In this document: one piece after another, positions 55,637 through 64,000 of the stretch
How the letters are laid out: each line of letters starts with the position of its first letter
How positions within the stretch are numbered: position 1 is the first letter of the stretch
Origin: Talpa occidentalis
Taxonomy: Eukaryota > Chordata > Mammalia > Eulipotyphla > Talpidae
Length of the DNA stretch: 64,000 bases
Assembly (NCBI RefSeq): GCF_014898055.3
Contig: NW_023601754.1
Span: forward strand, 51,825,013-51,889,012
Reading direction: 5' to 3'
Position numbers and translations under genes: made by a program
Notes under the pieces: model-generated
What the model was told of the DNA's origin: nothing
Databases searched by the model: none
The model's input: the letters and a program-made list of their open reading frames with translations, nothing else

Positions 55637-56165
55637 GAGCACGGAGTGTTGGGGAGGAGGGGGTGGGGAGCACAAGGCGTCAGGGAGGAGGGGCCTGAGG
55701 AGCATGGGGTGTCGGGGAGGAAGGGGTGGGGAGCACAGGGTGTTGGGGAGGAGGGGGTGGGGAACACGGGGTGACAGGGAGGAGGGGGCTGGGGAGCATG
55801 GGGTGTCGGGGAGGAAGGGGTGGGGAGCACAGGGTGTCGGGGAGGAGGGGGCTGAGGAGCACGGGGTGTCAGGGAGGAGGGGGTAGGGGAGCACGGGGTG
55901 TTGGGGAGGAGGGGGCTGGGGAGCACGGGGTGTCGGGGAGGAGGGGGCTGAGGAGCATGGGGTGTCGGGGAGGAAGGTGTGGGGAGCACGGGGTGTCGGG
56001 GAGGAGGGGGTGGGGAGCACGGCGTGTCGGGGAGGAGGGGGCTGGGGAGCATGGGGTGTCGGGGAGGAAGGGGTGGGGAGCACAGGATGTCGGGGAGGAG
56101 GGGGCTGGGGAGCACGGGTTGTCGGGGAGGAGGGGTTGGGGGAGCACGAGGTGTCGGGGAGGAGG
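55637..56165. repeat. Minisatellite, unit about 32 bp, about 16 copies
   Basis: Tandem units of the form GGGGAGCACGGGGTGTCGGG followed by GAGGAGGGGGTG. Units differ by single-base changes (CACGG/CATGG/CACAGG, TGTCGG/TGTTGG/TGTCAGG) and by one-base length shifts. It lies in the spacer between the two KRTAP5 genes and keeps long frames open on both strands. Confidence 0.92.
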
Positions 56166-57319
56166 GGAGCATTTCTTCAGACAGGTGCAGTGGACGCAGG
56201 GTCACACACCCGCCCACACCCCAGTGTGCGTAGCCAGGAGTGAGCCCCTCTGGCTTTGGGGGTACAGACGAGTCTGGGATGCTGGTAGTGGGGGGGGTGC
56301 GTGGGGCCAAGGGGTTTATGGGAAACCCCATCTTGTCAATGTTGTGGTGAAGGTAAACTGCTCTAAAAAGTCAGTTTTAGAAAAAACTTGTGGATAAACG
56401 GAAGGAAAAGGTGGTGGTTGTTCGCGTTCAACAGAAGACAAACCCCAGACCGCAGAGCAGGGAGATGAAGAAACCGAAAACGAGAGAGGCTGGGGAGCCC
56501 CTGGGGCAGCACCCGGCAGGTGGGTGGGGGTGGCGCACGGGGTGCAGTGGGCCCCGGCCTCGTCCCGGGGGGGGCCGGGAAGGGCCGAGGCGGTGGCCAG
56601 AGCTTGGCCAGACACGGGCAGAGCCGTGGCGGGTGTGGGGAGCGGGCGGGGAGCAGGTGTGCGCAGGGGCGCCCGCCCGGGGCTTCCGCCGCGGACTCCT
56701 CCACCGGGGCCCGGCACCAGCGGGGAGGGTGGCGCTGGGAGGACCCCGCGGGCGCCAGGCGATCATCCCCTCCTGCCCGGCCACGGAGCGGGCCCCCATC
56801 CCTGGCCGTGTTGAGGTCACCCCATCTCTCAGCTGCGTCTTGTCATGGTGGTGAGTCGGTCTAGCCTCGGCTGGGTCAAGGCTGGGTCAAGCTTTCCCGA
56901 CTGTTCTTTGCTTGAAAAGGCAGCGCTGCGGAGCCTGGCGCTTGGCGGGGAGCACGGCCGGCGGGGAGCACAGCCAGTGGGGAGAAGCAGGCCCTCCTGG
57001 CTGTTTCCCTAATGCGGCGCCCCAGGGGCTCCAGGCCCTTGGGGGCGGGCAGAGTGTGCACACCCGGGGTCGGGCGGGAGCGGCTGGATGCCCAGGCAGC
57101 CCCCAGAGCCGGCGGGCGGCTGGGGTGGACGCGCTGGCCCCGGCGCCCGCCTGGAGAGGAGCGGGCTGTGAGCCGAGGCCGAGAGCTGGGAGGCGCGGCA
57201 GGGGCGAGAGTGGGTCCGGCTCTCTTACCAAGATCTCAGGGATCAGGGAGCAGCAGTGAGCCTGGGAGGGGCACGGGCACGTTTGCAGCGGGCACACCTC
57301 ACGCCTCCACGCTCACCGC

Positions 57320-57445
57320 AGGCCAAGCCGCAGCCTCACGGCCTCTGGAGCAGCCGCAGCAGCCCACGGTCCTGGTGAGTGCGGGATGGAGCGGGTCAGA
57401 GGAGAGGGACAGCGGGAGGGTCGCGCCTGGTGGGGGCGCAGACAG
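57320..57445 (-). pseudogene. KRTAP5 remnant: 5' UTR and first codons only
   Basis: On the minus strand this matches the leader and first roughly 15 codons of the neighbouring KRTAP5 genes, including the GGGCTGCTG...GGCTGCTCC region and the leader segment around CCCTCTCCTCTGACCCGCTCC. The start codon is changed from ATG to GTG (57362-57360) and similarity stops at the left end near 57320; no body or 3' part follows. It lies 250 bases upstream of the intact plus-strand gene and points away from it, so it is the stub of a third copy lost by deletion or incomplete duplication. Confidence 0.75.
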
Positions 57446-57598
57446 GAGCCTCAGAGCCAGAGGGCACATGTGCAGGTAGGAAAGGCGTCACATGTGTGAG
57501 GCGATCCTTTCATATTTTAAGATGACACAGTTTCCCATGGCAGAGACCATAAACAGCAACACGGAAGGGCGCGTGCAGGCGCACCTGGCCGGCAGGTG

Positions 57599-57604
57599 TA
57601 TAAA
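57599..57604 (+). promoter_or_regulatory. TATA box of the plus-strand KRTAP5 gene
   Basis: GTATAAAGGCCCCGCCCC, 94 bases before the ATG, identical in core to the TATA box of the minus-strand gene. Homology between the two promoters extends upstream through CCTGGCC and GCAGGCGCACC to about 57570 and then stops. Confidence 0.85.
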
Positions 57605-57692
57605 GGCCCCGCCCCCGCCAGGCCCCACACTCCACCCTCCCTCTCTCCTCTCCTCTGACCCGCTCCGACCCGCACTCGCACTCACCACGACC

Positions 57693-58310
57693 ATGGGCTG
57701 CTGTGGCTGCTCCGGAGGCTGCGGGGGCTGCGGCTCCAGCTGCGGGGGCTGCGGGGGCTGCGGCTCCTGCTGTGTGCCCGCCTGCTGCTGTGTGCCCGCC
57801 TGCTGCTGTGTGCCCGCCTGCCCCTGCGCCAGCTGTGGCAAAGGGGGCTGTGGCTCCTGTGGGGGCTGCAAGGGAGGCTGTGGCTCCTGTGGGGGTTGTG
57901 GCTCTTGTGGAGGCTGCAAGGGAGGCTGTGGCTCCTGTGGGGGCTGTAAGGGGGGCTGTGGCTCCTGCGGGGGCTGCAAGGGGGGCTGTGGCTCCTGCGG
58001 GGGCTGCAAGGGAGGCTGTGGCTCCTGTGGGGGCTGTGGCTCCTGTGGGGGCTGCGGCTCCTGTGGGGGCTGCGGCTCCTGTGGGGGCTGTGGCTCCTGT
58101 GGCTGCTCCCAATCTACCTGCTGTGTCCCTGTCTGCTGCCAGTCCAGCTGCTGCAAGCCCAGCTGTTGCCAGTCCAGCTGCTGTGTCCCCGTTTGCTGCA
58201 AGCCCAGCTGCTGCCAGTCCAGCTGCTGCAAGCCCAGCTGCTCCCAGTGCAGCTGCGCCCCCGTCTGCTGCCAGTGCAAGATCCCTGTCTGCTGCCAGTG
58301 CAAGATCTGA
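57693..58310 (+). CDS. KRTAP5 family ultrahigh-sulfur keratin-associated protein (205 aa)
   Basis: Intronless hair keratin-associated protein gene, divergent partner of the one at 52708. It encodes the same modules in the same order: [10 protein letters not shown] start, three CCVPA repeats, CASCGKGG, a central [10 protein letters not shown] array, then [18 protein letters not shown] repeats. The array has only five decamers against twelve in the partner, which explains most of the length difference. The C-terminus carries a tandem duplication, CCQCKIPV then CCQCKI, so the usual CCQCKI ending appears twice. The frame is intact, with a TATA box and AATAAA at sensible distances, so it is probably functional. 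The N-terminal parts of the two proteins look identical by eye, pointing to recent duplication or gene conversion. Confidence 0.93.
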   Translation: MGCCGCSGGCGGCGSSCGGCGGCGSCCVPACCCVPACCCVPACPCASCGKGGCGSCGGCKGGCGSCGGCGSCGGCKGGCGSCGGCKGGCGSCGGCKGGCGSCGGCKGGCGSCGGCGSCGGCGSCGGCGSCGGCGSCGCSQSTCCVPVCCQSSCCKPSCCQSSCCVPVCCKPSCCQSSCCKPSCSQCSCAPVCCQCKIPVCCQCKI

Positions 58311-58733
58311 GATAATTCCCAGTGTGGGATTCAGCCAGCTTTCTCCAGTTTTAATGTCTACAGGGACCTCTTCATTCCCCTGACACCTCCCGCTCCATGG
58401 CCCTCGCTTTTCCCCTTATCAAGCGCATGGAACCCCATCATGCAATTGGACATGCCCTGCAGGAGGCCTGTCCTAGCGCTCACCAACTGTCCTTTAGGAA
58501 GCAAGTGGCCCCGGCTGGTCTTCCTGCTCCTCCTGTTCTCTGTCTCGCCGGGCACTGGCCCCTTCCTCGGGGCCACCAGGGGCTGGTCAAGAATGGCCCC
58601 CGCGGGCTTCTGTGGCGAGAACACCTCCCGCCTGGGTCTCCTCTGAGCCACTCGCTTTTGCCGACAGCCTAGCCCGGCTCCTTCCCAGCGGGCTCGCACA
58701 CTTGTCTGTTAAAATACAAAGAACTTTCCTTTC

Positions 58734-58739
58734 AATAAA
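58734..58739 (+). terminator. Polyadenylation signal of the plus-strand KRTAP5 gene
   Basis: AATAAA 424 bases after the stop codon, similar to the 3' UTR length of the minus-strand copy, although the two 3' UTR sequences are unrelated. Cleavage is expected near 58755. Confidence 0.75.
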
Positions 58740-58759
58740 ATGGTCCCTGTCGCTGCTAA

Positions 58760-60500
58760 GCAACGTCCTGTGTGGTGTAAGCGCTTTGTCGCTGTCTCTG
58801 TCACACAGTGATGAATAAGGAACAGAACCGCCCTCCACGGAGGGTTTGGCAAAGTGCCATCAGGGCATGGGGCGGGCGGGGGGGTGGAGCCCTGGGCACA
58901 TGGAGGACGCAGGCTGGGTCCCGCCCCTGTGCCGGCCCCGGCCGTGGGGCTTTCCTTAGGGGCAGGGAATGTGTGGTGTTGGGGTCCAGCGCCTCCCCCT
59001 GCATGTTGCTCGGGCTGCAATCCTTGCTCCTGACTCCCTTGCAGCTATGTCCCCAGGCGAGGAGGCGCGGCCATTCTGCGTTTCTGTCTCGCGATATCTA
59101 GAAAGTAAAATAAAGCCAAAGCACCGAGCATCCCTGGGCCCAGCAGGGGATTTTCACAGCCCCGTCGTGAGCCGTCCATGCGAGGCTGTACCCCTCCCCT
59201 GGCCTGGGCCACTGCTCCCCCACCAGGGACTCGTCCACACCACACTCTCCTCGGTCAATGCTGGCGTGGCCCACACCAGGCGACAGGAGAACAGCTCCCC
59301 ATGCGCGTCCTGCTCTTACCCCCAGGCCAGTGAGGACCTTAGGTTCCTCAGCAAAGGGGATCCAGGCCGCTGGTGGGCTGACCACTGGCAGGGAACCACT
59401 AAGGGTCTCACCCAGACCAGGGGCCTGGGGCGGGGCAGGGGCGCACAGAGGAAGCTGCACCGAAGGCCCCGGCCCCTGTGCTCAGGCATGGAGGGTGGGT
59501 CGGGACCCCAAGGGGCGGGCGGCCTCCCCGGCTGGGAACATCACAGTTAAAGACGTGCCCCCCGAGCGTCCATGCCTGGGCTCAGCCAGTGACGGCCACT
59601 GGGGATGTCTGCACCTGCAGGCCGTGGAGACGCCCGTCCCGCTGCACCCGCTCCTCCTGCACCCCATCCCGGCCTCCTGTGAGGCTCGTGAAGGCAGGGG
59701 TGCTGGGCCAGCAGTCGGGGGCCGTCCACCCACCCTCCCGGGGCCACGGTTTGCCTGCATAATCTCGCCCTCTGCGCGGGGCCTGCTTGGGCACCGCGTC
59801 CCCCGAAGCGGACTCCCTCCACCTCTTCACTCTTCCCAGCTCGAGTCTGGGGGACACGAGACTCCTCCTGACAGGCCGCTGTCCTGCTCTGGGGTTCCCC
59901 GCTGGCCGCCGCGCTGCCCCAGGCCCCCGCTCCGCCCCTGCAGGCGCTGGGGGTCTCGTAGGCACCCGCACCCCGCGGGCTTTCCCGGCCAGAGGGGGCG
60001 GCTCCGCGGTGACCGCTGACCCCGCGCTCGCCCTGGGCAGCAACGGGCGGCCGCAGTGGGGGGGACCCGGGGGCAGTGTCCGGCCAGTGGGGGCAGCAGC
60101 ACGGAGGGACGCGGGGTCCAGGAGGCGCCCCGGTTTAGGAGCCCAACTGGCTCACAGGAAGGACCCGGCGGGCACAGGGGGGCCGGGTGGGGGCAACGCT
60201 GCGGCTCCGGGCAGGGGGCATGAGCCCCAGCCTGCCCTGCACCCACCGGGCTCGAGGGGAACGCCCGCAGCGTGTCCAAGGCAGTGGGGGGCATACCTGC
60301 TGGGGGCTGCCAAGGTGGGCAGTGCCAGGGGGCTGGGCTCCCTGGACCGGAATGTCACCCCCGGCCCCGCAAAATAACCTGCCAGATAGAAAAAGCAACG
60401 GGAACAGTGACTACTGGAAAGAAACGTAACAGCAGGCCTCGGAGGGGTTCCCGCTCCGCTGCTGCCCAGCAAGGGCTTAAGGCGAGGCCGCTGGAGACCA
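58760..60500. other. Intergenic DNA downstream of the plus-strand KRTAP5 gene
   Basis: GC-rich sequence with composition-driven frames only. I see no recognisable gene, RNA or clear repeat. Confidence 0.5.
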
Positions 60501-60504
60501 TCGG

Positions 60505-60580
60505 GGCACTCGGGCGACCGGGCAAAGAGGGGCGAACTCCACCCGCCAAATCAGCGTTCTTCTGCCCTGGAGCAGCAGAG
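60505..60580 (+). repeat. Dispersed repeat segment, copy 1
   Basis: Contains CCACCCGCCAAATCAGCGTT and CTGCCCTGGAGCAG. A diverged second copy lies at 62030-62103 in the same orientation, so both belong to a dispersed element, probably L1-related because the second copy runs into L1-like sequence. Confidence 0.55.
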
Positions 60581-60586
60581 GACCTT

Positions 60587-60599
60587 ACACCAGAGGGCG
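60587..60599 (+). promoter_or_regulatory. CTCF-like core motif
   Basis: ACACCAGAGGGCG matches the CTCF core CCASYAGRKGGCR at every position except the first. It may be part of an interspersed repeat, because neighbouring sequence recurs near 62030-62103. Occupancy cannot be judged from sequence. Confidence 0.4.
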
Positions 60600-60632
60600 G
60601 GCGAGCCCAGCCCAGCGTGGCCCTCGGGCGTG

Positions 60633-60740
60633 CGGGTCCGCCGGTCAGCGGGTCAGCGGGTCCGCCGGTCAGCGGGTCAGTGGGTCAGCCGGTCAGCGGG
60701 TCAGCGGGGCTGCCGGTCAGCCGGGTCCGCCGGGTCAGCG
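60633..60740. repeat. Short GGTCAGCG/GGTCCGCC tandem array
   Basis: About a dozen 8-9 base units GGTCAGCGG and GGTCCGCCG over 108 bases. Neighbouring GGGTCA half-sites are spaced by two bases in several places. Confidence 0.85.
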
Positions 60741-60834
60741 CCCGCCCGAGTCACCCAGACGCGCGCGCAGGGGGCTGGGCCGTGGGGGCGGGCGCGGCGC
60801 TCCGCGCGGGTCATCGTCACGGGTTTCTGTTCAT

Positions 60835-61510
60835 CTGAAACTTCTCAAAAATAACGTTTATTTTAAAAAAAGCGACTGAAATTATGATGAACAAGGATGG
60901 TAAAGTGGTCGACGAAAGGAAAATAATCCTCAAATTTTAGTAGTCAAAAAAAATCACCACCGAAGCGTGTATTACTGTTTAGACTTCCGCCTATTTTCCC
61001 CGATCAAGGCCGTTTCCCCAGCACGCGTGCTTCCGCCGTGTTTCCAGGCGCCTCTCGTGGCCGGCTCGAGCGGCCGGAGGTGTTGGCCCGCGCCGTCCAC
61101 CCCGCGGCCTCGGGAGCCCGCCCTCGGCGGCCGTCGCGGGCCGGCCGCTGTTTCCGGCTTCCCCTGCGTTTGCAGGAATTCCGCGCGCCGAGAAGTGGGT
61201 GCTTTGCCGTGCTTGCTGCTTGCTGCCCACTTGTTTCTCAGTTTGATTTAAGATTAATTTTTTTACGAAGCGACTTTATTGTAATTAGAAACTAAGAAGA
61301 AAAGAAAATTACAAAATATGTTTTTGAAGTCGTGCTTTGAAAACGAGAAAATAGAGTTTTCGTTACATTTCAACATGCACGTTTCAGTGGCGCAGCGTTA
61401 AAAACATGTTAAAAATATGTGTTATTACACTGGCTTAGAATTAAATTAAAAATGAATTCAAAAGGGACAAAAAAATCAATATTCTGAAATTGAGAAATCC
61501 GGTACCCAGA
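60835..61510. other. AT-rich intergenic block
   Basis: An abrupt change to AT-rich sequence around 60840-60960 and 61250-61500, probably decayed LINE or other repeat DNA. A GC-rich stretch lies between the two parts. No ORF or RNA gene is visible. Confidence 0.4.
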
Positions 61511-62029
61511 CTCGGAATCCATTCCTGGCTCACGGCGGGCTGGACATGGCAAGGGGCGGCATGAGGGGGAGGCGTCTGCCCGCCACACGGACCCGGGCGC
61601 CGTGGCGGCTGCCCAGCGCTGGGCACGCGAGACCCCGGCCTTCTTAGGGGGACACGGGGGGACTTCTTAGGGCGAGACAGGCCCGCGGCATCAGGGGTGT
61701 GGGGGGATGCACAGGAGAAAGATGGGGTGAAACTAAAGAACGTGCTCGTGTCAGCCAGGCTTCGGGGAACACGGGTCTGACCGGGTCATGCTCATCTGCC
61801 TGGGGGCCCGGGTGCTCCTCCAAGCCGGACGCAGACCCCGGCCGCGGCTGCCCTCCCCAGCAAGGTGCCCACCGAGCCGCCTCCGGGGCCCCTCGGCCCA
61901 TCTCACCCTGCGCCCCGGCGCCCCCACCGCTGCCCCTGGCCACCTGCAGGCGCCTTGTGCTGGTGACCGGCTGGCGGTGGCCCCGGCCCGGCGGGGCAGC
62001 AGACCCGCAGGCATATAGGGGGGCATATC

Positions 62030-62394
62030 GAGGCGACGGGGAAAGAGGGACGAATTCCACCCGCCAAATCAACATTCTCATGCCCTGGAGCAGAAAAGGA
62101 CAGAGGGTGCCGGGCAGGCCGCTGAGCCTCGCGGACCCGCGTTCAGGGACTCAAAACAGGCCTGTGGGGAAACATCAACACTGCGGCAGGAGGCAGCGGG
62201 ACGGGGGTGCAGGCGGGAGTGTGGGGGCCGCGCAGATGGGGCGACACAAGTCCCAACGGAAGGCAGAGGGGCGGAGCCAAGAGGGCAAAAGGAATATTTG
62301 GAGAAACGGCATTAGAAATTTCTAGAATTGACAAAAGATACCACCCCGCAGATTTAAGAAGCTCAGCAAGACCCAAGAAGAATGACCACTTTAG
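62030..62394 (+). mobile_element. L1-like LINE fragment, left part (interrupted by a SINE)
   Basis: Starts with the second copy of the dispersed segment (62030-62103). It continues to GAATTGACAAAAGATACCAC and CAGATTTAAGAAGCTCAGC, phrases typical of mammalian L1 5'-region sequence. It is cut at 62394 by a SINE and resumes at 62693. No intact ORF remains. Confidence 0.6.
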
Positions 62395-62675
62395 GGCCTC
62401 CCCGGTGGCGCAGCGGTTGAGCGCTTGGTTGCGAAGCTGCCCGCAGCCTCTGCGGCGCCAGTTCGATCCCCGGCTGCTCCCCGGCCCCGGAGGAGGGTCC
62501 CACATGGCGCGCAGACCTCTCCTGCCGCCCGCTGCTCCCCTCAGCAGTGTCCTTCGGTCCTTCTGCCTGCTCTGCTCCCCGCTCTGGCTCTGGTGGATCC
62601 TCTCACCCTCCTGCACTTCTGACTGTGCCCAGCGCTTGTATGAATAAATAAATAAATCTTAAAAAAAAAAAAAAA
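62395..62675 (+). mobile_element. tRNA-derived SINE inserted in the L1 fragment
   Basis: Full-length copy: head GGCCTCCCCGGTGGCGCAGC with A box, CAGTTCGATCCCCGG B box, family body, AATAAATAAATCTT tail and poly(A). Target-site duplication AAGAATGACCACTTTAG at 62378-62394 and AAGAATGACCGCTTTAG at 62676-62692, 16 of 17 identical. This proves insertion into the older L1 fragment and shows the family moved fairly recently. Confidence 0.93.
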
Positions 62676-62692
62676 AAGAATGACCGCTTTAG

Positions 62693-62930
62693 ACTCAGGC
62701 CCCATCATCAATCTTCGGAAGAGCAAAGATAGAAAAGGGGAGCCAGGAAAGCAAGACCGTGGCCCCAAGCTCTGAGGAGCAGCTGCTGCCCGGACCCCCA
62801 AGAGGAGGGGCTCCGGCCGGCACCTATGAGCCCCAAAGGCAGGGAACTGCTGCCGAATGATTACGTGTCCGGGAAAAAAGTTCTTCAAAATGAAGGCTAA
62901 AGACAGACACTCAGAGGAAAACGCAGCGGG
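62693..62930 (+). mobile_element. L1-like LINE fragment, right part
   Basis: Continuation of the element broken by the SINE: ATCATCAATCTTCGGAAGAG and the phrase TTCTTCAAAATGAAGGC followed by AAAGACAGACACTCAGAGG, which resemble L1 consensus stretches. Diverged and non-coding. Confidence 0.55.
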
Positions 62931-63039
62931 TGTCACACGCTCCCAGAACCCTGCAGCTTCCCGGCTGAACGTAAGGATCCTGCAGAAGACACAGACCCGC
63001 AGGGGGGTGCGAAACAGCCCTAGGAGGGGCTAAGATGGG

Positions 63040-63365
63040 GCCAAATGCAGAGTAATAACTGCAGGGGGTACGGCTTGCCCTCCCCACATTCACGGGTGGG
63101 GGCCCTAACCCCACCATTTAAAAGTGCGGTTAAGCGAGGCCCGCGGTGAGACCACAGCCCTACGGGGCCTTATACCAAGAGGAAGCCGCACCTGGAGCGC
63201 CCCCCTCAAGGGGACACCCCCGAGGGCACAGCAGGAAGCCAGGGAGAGGGTACCCTACCTCAGCCTTGACCTTGGACCTCGGTTGCCAGAACCGTAGGAC
63301 AGTGAGCGACCGGCAGTGCTGTCTGTCATGTAACCCAAGCAGCCGAGCAGGCTAACGCGGTGACC
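63040..63365 (+). mobile_element. Ancient interspersed repeat, class uncertain
   Basis: The order of phrases (GGGGGCCCTAACCCCACC, GGGGCCTTATACCAAGAGGAAG, CTTGACCTTGGACCTCGGTTGCCAGAACCGTAGGACAGTGAG in part) follows a widespread old mammalian interspersed repeat whose name I cannot fix from memory. It is heavily diverged and has no coding capacity. Confidence 0.4.
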
Positions 63366-63495
63366 GCTGAGAGTAGCAATGAAAAGATCCACGGGGTTGG
63401 GACGCAGGAACAAGCGACACAGCAGGGGTGGGGGGAGGGCCAACCCGCAGGCACATCCCTGGCCTTCTTTGTTATGCAGTAAAAGTGCCGATTTT

Positions 63496-63804
63496 TTTTT
63501 TTTTGTTTTGTTTTTTTTTAAAGAATGAAATTTTTTTTTTAATATTTATTTATTTATACATGCACTGGGTGCAGTCAGAAGCGCAGGAGGGTGAGAGAAT
63601 TCACCAGAGCCAGAGCGGGGAGCAGAACAGGCAGAGGGACCGAAGGACACTGCTGAGGGGAGCAGCGGGCGGCAGGAGAGGTCTGCGCGCCATGTGGGAT
63701 CCTCCGCCGGTGGCCTGGGAGCAGCCGGGGATCGAACCGGCGCTGCAGAGGCTGCGGGCAGCTTCGCAACCCAGCGCTCAACCGCTGCGCCACCGGGGAG
63801 GCCC
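63496..63804 (-). mobile_element. tRNA-derived SINE, minus orientation (younger subtype)
   Basis: Complement of tail (T-rich from 63496), body and head (CACCGGGGAGGCCC), with a GATCGAACCGG B box complement. A perfect target-site duplication AAAAGTGCCGATTTT at 63481-63495 and 63805-63819 makes it the best-preserved insertion in the window. Confidence 0.93.
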
Positions 63805-64000
63805 AAAAGTGCCGATTTTGAAAACAGACTTAAGAGCAAGGAAATCCTGGGATGTAAATATATGGGCAAATACAAAGGAAAATCCAAAATAATCGGCAAA
63901 TAAGTATGACAATAAGGAAATAAATTTAGCAAGATCACTAATATTCTCATATGCTAACAACAGTTTGCACACTGATTTGAAAAAAAATACTTATGATTGA

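Noticed and set aside
55640..56165. Regular repeats resembling a CRISPR array
   Set aside because: Units are contiguous variants of one sequence with no unique spacers, in a mammalian genome; it is a minisatellite.
51943..62675. tRNA-like A and B boxes at the SINE heads taken as tRNA genes
   Set aside because: They cannot fold as an intact cloverleaf, and they are followed by the SINE body and an A-rich tail.

Overview
The window is GC-rich nuclear DNA from a placental mammal. It has spliced genes with GT-AG introns, CpG-island promoters, AATAAA polyadenylation signals, tRNA-derived SINEs with poly(A) tails and target-site duplications, and high-cysteine hair keratin-associated protein genes. 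Gene order and strands (BRSK2 + / MOB2 - / DUSP8 - / KRTAP5 - / KRTAP5 +) match the segment known from human 11p15.5. The SINE family is not Alu, B1/B2, pig PRE, horse ERE or bat VES as I know them, so a non-primate, non-rodent (probably laurasiatherian) genome is my inference. I cannot name the species.

Layout. 1-2.85 kb: last exons and 3' UTR of BRSK2 (+), with two alternative C-terminal tails. 2.85-5.39 kb: short tail-to-tail spacer. 5.39-22.2 kb: complete MOB2 (-), five coding exons (232 aa), with an antisense retroviral-type LTR in its third coding intron and a CpG-island promoter carrying ETS-type motifs. 22.9-31.2 kb: intergenic DNA with three SINEs, a second CpG island containing a G-rich minisatellite (27.2-28.3 kb) and a paired MEF2-like element. 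31.2-44.6 kb: complete DUSP8 (-), six coding exons (613 aa) plus a probable non-coding first exon in a large CpG island with two perfect CREs and a CCAAT box. 45-52 kb: a TAATTA cluster, a SINE, an orphan CpG island (46.95-48.2 kb) and AT-rich old LINE-like sequence. 52.26-58.76 kb: two intact, divergently transcribed KRTAP5 genes (287 and 205 aa) and a decayed third KRTAP5 promoter/5' fragment between them. 58.8-64 kb: repeats, including an L1 fragment split by a SINE.

The genes are not a functional operon. BRSK2 is a neuronal polarity kinase, MOB2 an NDR-kinase binding protein, DUSP8 a JNK/p38 phosphatase, and the KRTAP5 proteins cross-link hair keratin. The region is best read as an ordinary mammalian gene neighbourhood. 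Its more interesting content is in regulation and repeats: the BRSK2 tail switch, the DUSP8 CRE pair, upstream ORF and promoter-proximal minisatellite, and the inverted KRTAP5 pair with very different repeat numbers. I found no sign of a wholly new biological system.
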